Source: DAOSEC01 sp035362935 (GTDB lineage: Bacteria; Bacillota_I; Bacilli_A; ML615J-28; CAG-313). From it: a stretch of 17,567 nucleotides of DNA. Location: positions 1 through 17,567 of the forward strand of contig DAOSEC010000030.1 in assembly GCA_035362935.1 (NCBI GenBank), in the 5' to 3' direction. The notes below the pieces were generated by a model. It did no database searches. It had not been told where the DNA came from and saw nothing but the letters and a program-made list of their open reading frames with translations. Made by a program: the position numbers and the translations under genes. Of the stretch, positions 15,947 through 17,567 are shown piece after piece (the stretch's first letter is position 1; each line of letters opens with the position of its first letter).

Positions 15947-15960
15947 TCACATTCTTCCTT
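15944..15960 (-). other. In-frame TGA with overlapping restart signals
   Basis: On the minus strand AAGGAAGA (15960-15953) is followed directly by ATG-TGA-TTG. The TGA (15949-15947) ends the first half and the TTG (15946-15944) can start the second, 9 nt after the AAGGA core. This arrangement would permit efficient stop-restart translation, which makes two co-translated half-transporters possible. Confidence 0.6.
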
Positions 15961-16468
15961 CAAACCAGAAGAAATCAAGGAAGTTCATATTAGCTGCTCC
16001 ACCAAGGAGAATTGATGTTGTATCTCCAACTAAGGTTGCAGCTCCTTGTAAGTTAGATGCGATCGCAATCGATATGATTGGAGTCACAGGTGATATCTTT
16101 AACTTTCTAGCAATCGTCAACGCAACTGGTGCAATCATCAACACCGTTGCAACGTTATCAATAAATGCTGAAATGATTCCAGCAAATAACGCTAATGATA
16201 CGATAGCCCATTTCACATTTGGAACTTTTTTAATGATTAAGTCTGCAAGCAAACTTGGCATTTTGGATTCGATGAATAAAGATACAATTCCCATTGTACC
16301 TGCAATCATCATTAACACATTCCAATCAAGCCCTTTCCAAGCATCGATTAAAGGTAGTCCAGTAATAATAAAGATACCAGCTGATATCAATGCGATATAG
16401 GCTCTGTATTTTGGTAACATTAATAGTAAAACATAGGTGATGATAAAAATAATCAAAGCAGTAAGCAT
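15947..16468 (-). CDS. ArsB/NhaD-type ion transporter, N-terminal half ending at an in-frame TGA
   Basis: The first half of the transporter, 173 residues with about five membrane segments. It holds the first structural repeat: DWNVLMMIAGTMG (48-60), SAFIDNVATVLMIAPV (100-115) and NLQGAATLVGDT (139-150), each with a counterpart in the second half. The frame stops at TGA (15947-15949) right after EGRM. As I remember related proteins, this point has a glycine or serine in a short linker ahead of a hydrophobic FF-V-V-IGA helix, so the change could be GGA or TCA to TGA. The start ATG (16468) has AAAGGA 12 nt upstream, a long spacing but the only ATG in place. It has its own promoter and a dyad over the transcription start. 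Confidence 0.7.
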   Translation of the reverse strand: MLTALIIFIITYVLLLMLPKYRAYIALISAGIFIITGLPLIDAWKGLDWNVLMMIAGTMGIVSLFIESKMPSLLADLIIKKVPNVKWAIVSLALFAGIISAFIDNVATVLMIAPVALTIARKLKISPVTPIISIAIASNLQGAATLVGDTTSILLGGAANMNFLDFFWFEGRM

Positions 16469-16496
16469 GCGTTTGTCAGTTCCTTTCTCATGTTAG

Positions 16497-16540
16497 TTAT
16501 CTCAAGTGATAATTATACACATTACCATTACAATAATCAA
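16497..16540 (-). promoter_or_regulatory. Transporter promoter with dyad at the transcription start
   Basis: TTGATT (16540-16535) and a perfect TATAAT (16517-16512) on the minus strand are 17 nt apart. Immediately downstream of the -10 box, an imperfect palindrome TTATC-N6-GATAA (16497-16512, with a further inner C/G pair) covers the predicted start of transcription, a position typical of a repressor site. Confidence 0.6.
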
Positions 16541-16591
16541 GAAATACTATATGATTATATCTTGATTTCATTTCCATAAAAACATATTTAA

Positions 16592-17425
16592 TTATTTTGT
16601 TGCGACAACTCCGATTGTTTTAGATGCATTATGATATGGAGTTCCTTGTAGATCTGAGTAAAGTTCTATGTTTGAAAATCCTATCGTTTCTAATTCCTCT
16701 TTAATTGTTTTCGCAGTGAATGCTTGGTCCCAAACACGGTATACTTTAATATTGTTTACTGTATCCATCACAATATATTGATCACAGCGAATCTCATTTG
16801 GATAAATAAAATGATTTTCCAAACAAATATGCGGATACATACTCCAAAAGTCTGACCCATGACTGGCATACCAAGAACTTGATTCCTTCTTTTCAACATA
16901 TTGATTGGGTGTAAATACATCAAAGATAAATTTGCCACCAGGTTTTAATGCTTGAAATATTTTTTGTAATAGTGTTAGTCGATTTTGGTGAGATAGTACA
17001 CCATAATCACAATATATTAGCATCATAACATCAAACTTCTCTTGATAAGATATCATCAAATAGTTTTGATAATGATATGTAATGGTTTGTTGATTCTTCA
17101 TTGCTTGATTTTTTGCATACTCAATCGAACGTTTCGAAAAATCGATTCCAGTACATTGATAGCCTAGTTGATCGAATAGACTTGTATAAATCCCTGGACC
17201 GCATCCTAAATCACATAGCGCTTTGTTCAACGATACTGGAACAATCGATGAAATCCAACCTACTGTTTTTTGAACGACTTCGATTGGGCGGGTTGCAGCA
17301 TCTAATGTTTCATTTAAATGAGCATCAAGCATTCCTTTTGAAATATGTTCATCATCCCAAAACGGACCACTACTCTCCTCATAGATTGAAGGCCTTTTCG
17401 CATACGTTAATATCTTATCTGTCAT
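16592..17425 (-). CDS. Class I SAM-dependent methyltransferase
   Basis: A 277-residue soluble protein with a standard Rossmann methyltransferase core. Motif I is CDLGCGPGIY (71-80), the acidic ribose-binding residue is Asp95 in GIDFSKRSIEYA, and motif II/post II lies at FDVMMLIYCDYGVLS (131-145). The KPGGKFIFDVF strand (161-171) is also present. This pattern is of the Methyltransf_25/31 group; no substrate can be assigned, and an aromatic-rich C-terminal half may form the acceptor pocket. GGAG 7 nt before ATG 17425 supports the start. The gene has its own promoter and no neighbour in operon; no clear terminator is seen between it and the transporter promoter, so some readthrough is possible. 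Confidence 0.85.
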   Translation of the reverse strand: MTDKILTYAKRPSIYEESSGPFWDDEHISKGMLDAHLNETLDAATRPIEVVQKTVGWISSIVPVSLNKALCDLGCGPGIYTSLFDQLGYQCTGIDFSKRSIEYAKNQAMKNQQTITYHYQNYLMISYQEKFDVMMLIYCDYGVLSHQNRLTLLQKIFQALKPGGKFIFDVFTPNQYVEKKESSSWYASHGSDFWSMYPHICLENHFIYPNEIRCDQYIVMDTVNNIKVYRVWDQAFTAKTIKEELETIGFSNIELYSDLQGTPYHNASKTIGVVATK

Positions 17426-17461
17426 CCATATTCTCCATTCTAGACTAATTTGTTCTTGTGT

Positions 17462-17490
17462 ATTATACCATATTTCAAGATTTACCTCAA
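17462..17490 (-). promoter_or_regulatory. Methyltransferase gene promoter
   Basis: TTGAGG (17490-17485) and a perfect TATAAT (17467-17462) on the minus strand are 17 nt apart. The -10 box is preceded by TGG, giving an extended -10. It lies about 37 nt upstream of the start codon. Confidence 0.65.
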
Positions 17491-17492
17491 TA

Positions 17493-17507
17493 TTTGATTA
17501 TATCAAA
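17493..17507. promoter_or_regulatory. Perfect palindrome upstream of the methyltransferase promoter
   Basis: TTTGAT-TAT-ATCAAA is a perfect 15-nt inverted repeat lying 2 nt upstream of the -35 box. It contains TGATTATATCA, which recurs in other intergenic spots of the window. It could be an activator or repressor site; no regulator is identified. Confidence 0.35.
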
Positions 17508-17567
17508 ATTGTAAAGGGAGATTGTAAATCTAAATGCAACGAAACAAATAATAAAAGTCCATAGAAC
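17508..17567. other. Right edge without a recognisable gene
   Basis: No open reading frame of useful length or promoter is convincing here. A short palindrome, AGATT-GTA-AATCT (17519-17531), and a direct repeat of TTGTAAA are present, possibly belonging to control of a gene beyond the window. Confidence 0.4.

Noticed and set aside
15947..15949. TGA read as tryptophan as in the Mycoplasma code
   Set aside because: All other genes, including the 1500-codon polC, avoid TGA and use TGG for tryptophan. The interrupted position also looks like a Gly/Ser linker site, not an obvious Trp. It is kept only as one option in the findings.
16074..16400. Plus-strand 108-codon frame opposite the transporter
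   Set aside because: Mirror of a membrane-protein gene; its composition follows from the antisense strand and it has no ribosome binding site.
17101..17448. Plus-strand 115-codon frame opposite the methyltransferase
   Set aside because: Antisense to the conserved SAM-binding core; no motif or ribosome binding site.
17508..17567. Partial gene at the right edge
   Set aside because: Every plus-strand start meets a stop within a few codons and nothing convincing runs off the end on the minus strand.
1..17567. tRNA, rRNA, CRISPR, insertion sequence or prophage
   Set aside because: No cloverleaf-like sequence, spaced direct-repeat array, transposase, integrase or terminal inverted repeats were seen on reading both strands.

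Overview
The window looks like a chromosomal piece of a low-GC, Firmicutes/Tenericutes-type bacterium. The closest fit is the Acholeplasma/Izemoplasma neighbourhood, but that placement is inference. The support is: a Gram-positive-type PolC replicase, strong AGGAGG-type ribosome binding sites, AT-rich sigma-A-like promoters, two lipoproteins with lipoboxes, and a standard reading of UGA in nearly every gene. All twelve other genes end in TAA or TAG, and the only UGA met in frame interrupts a transporter gene. I see no rRNA, tRNA, CRISPR array, phage or insertion sequence; this is a compact housekeeping/accessory segment with short intergenic gaps.

Layout. 52-3742, minus strand: a small YcxB-like membrane protein, an unknown lipoprotein ending in paired SGAT motifs, glycolytic GAPDH, and a Bax-inhibitor-1/YccA-like membrane protein that is the tail of a polC operon. 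3761-8263: full-length polC. 8338-11236: a two-gene operon made of a membrane protein (bacterial-PH-like plus a possible RraB-like C-terminus) followed by an unusual fusion of a degenerate CitE/HpcH-type barrel to a hemolysin III membrane domain. 11368-14007: a large lipoprotein with three InlB-type repeats and a family-10-like glycosyl hydrolase (GHL10) domain.

At 14007-14203 two promoters diverge. Rightwards lies a two-gene nitrosative/oxidative-stress operon, DUF2249 plus the di-iron repair protein RIC/ScdA, closed by a bidirectional terminator. Converging on it is an ArsB/NhaD-type ion transporter whose reading frame is cut by one in-frame TGA exactly between its two structural repeats, with a plausible restart site. 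A SAM-dependent methyltransferase with its own promoter closes the window.

The most unusual items are the split transporter together with the absence of UGA stops, the CitE-like/HlyIII fusion with its membrane-anchored operon partner, and inverted repeats laid over the -10 regions of several promoters (polC, the HlyIII operon, the RIC operon, the transporter). No complete new defence or mobile system is evident. Domain calls come from reading motifs by eye, without any database search.
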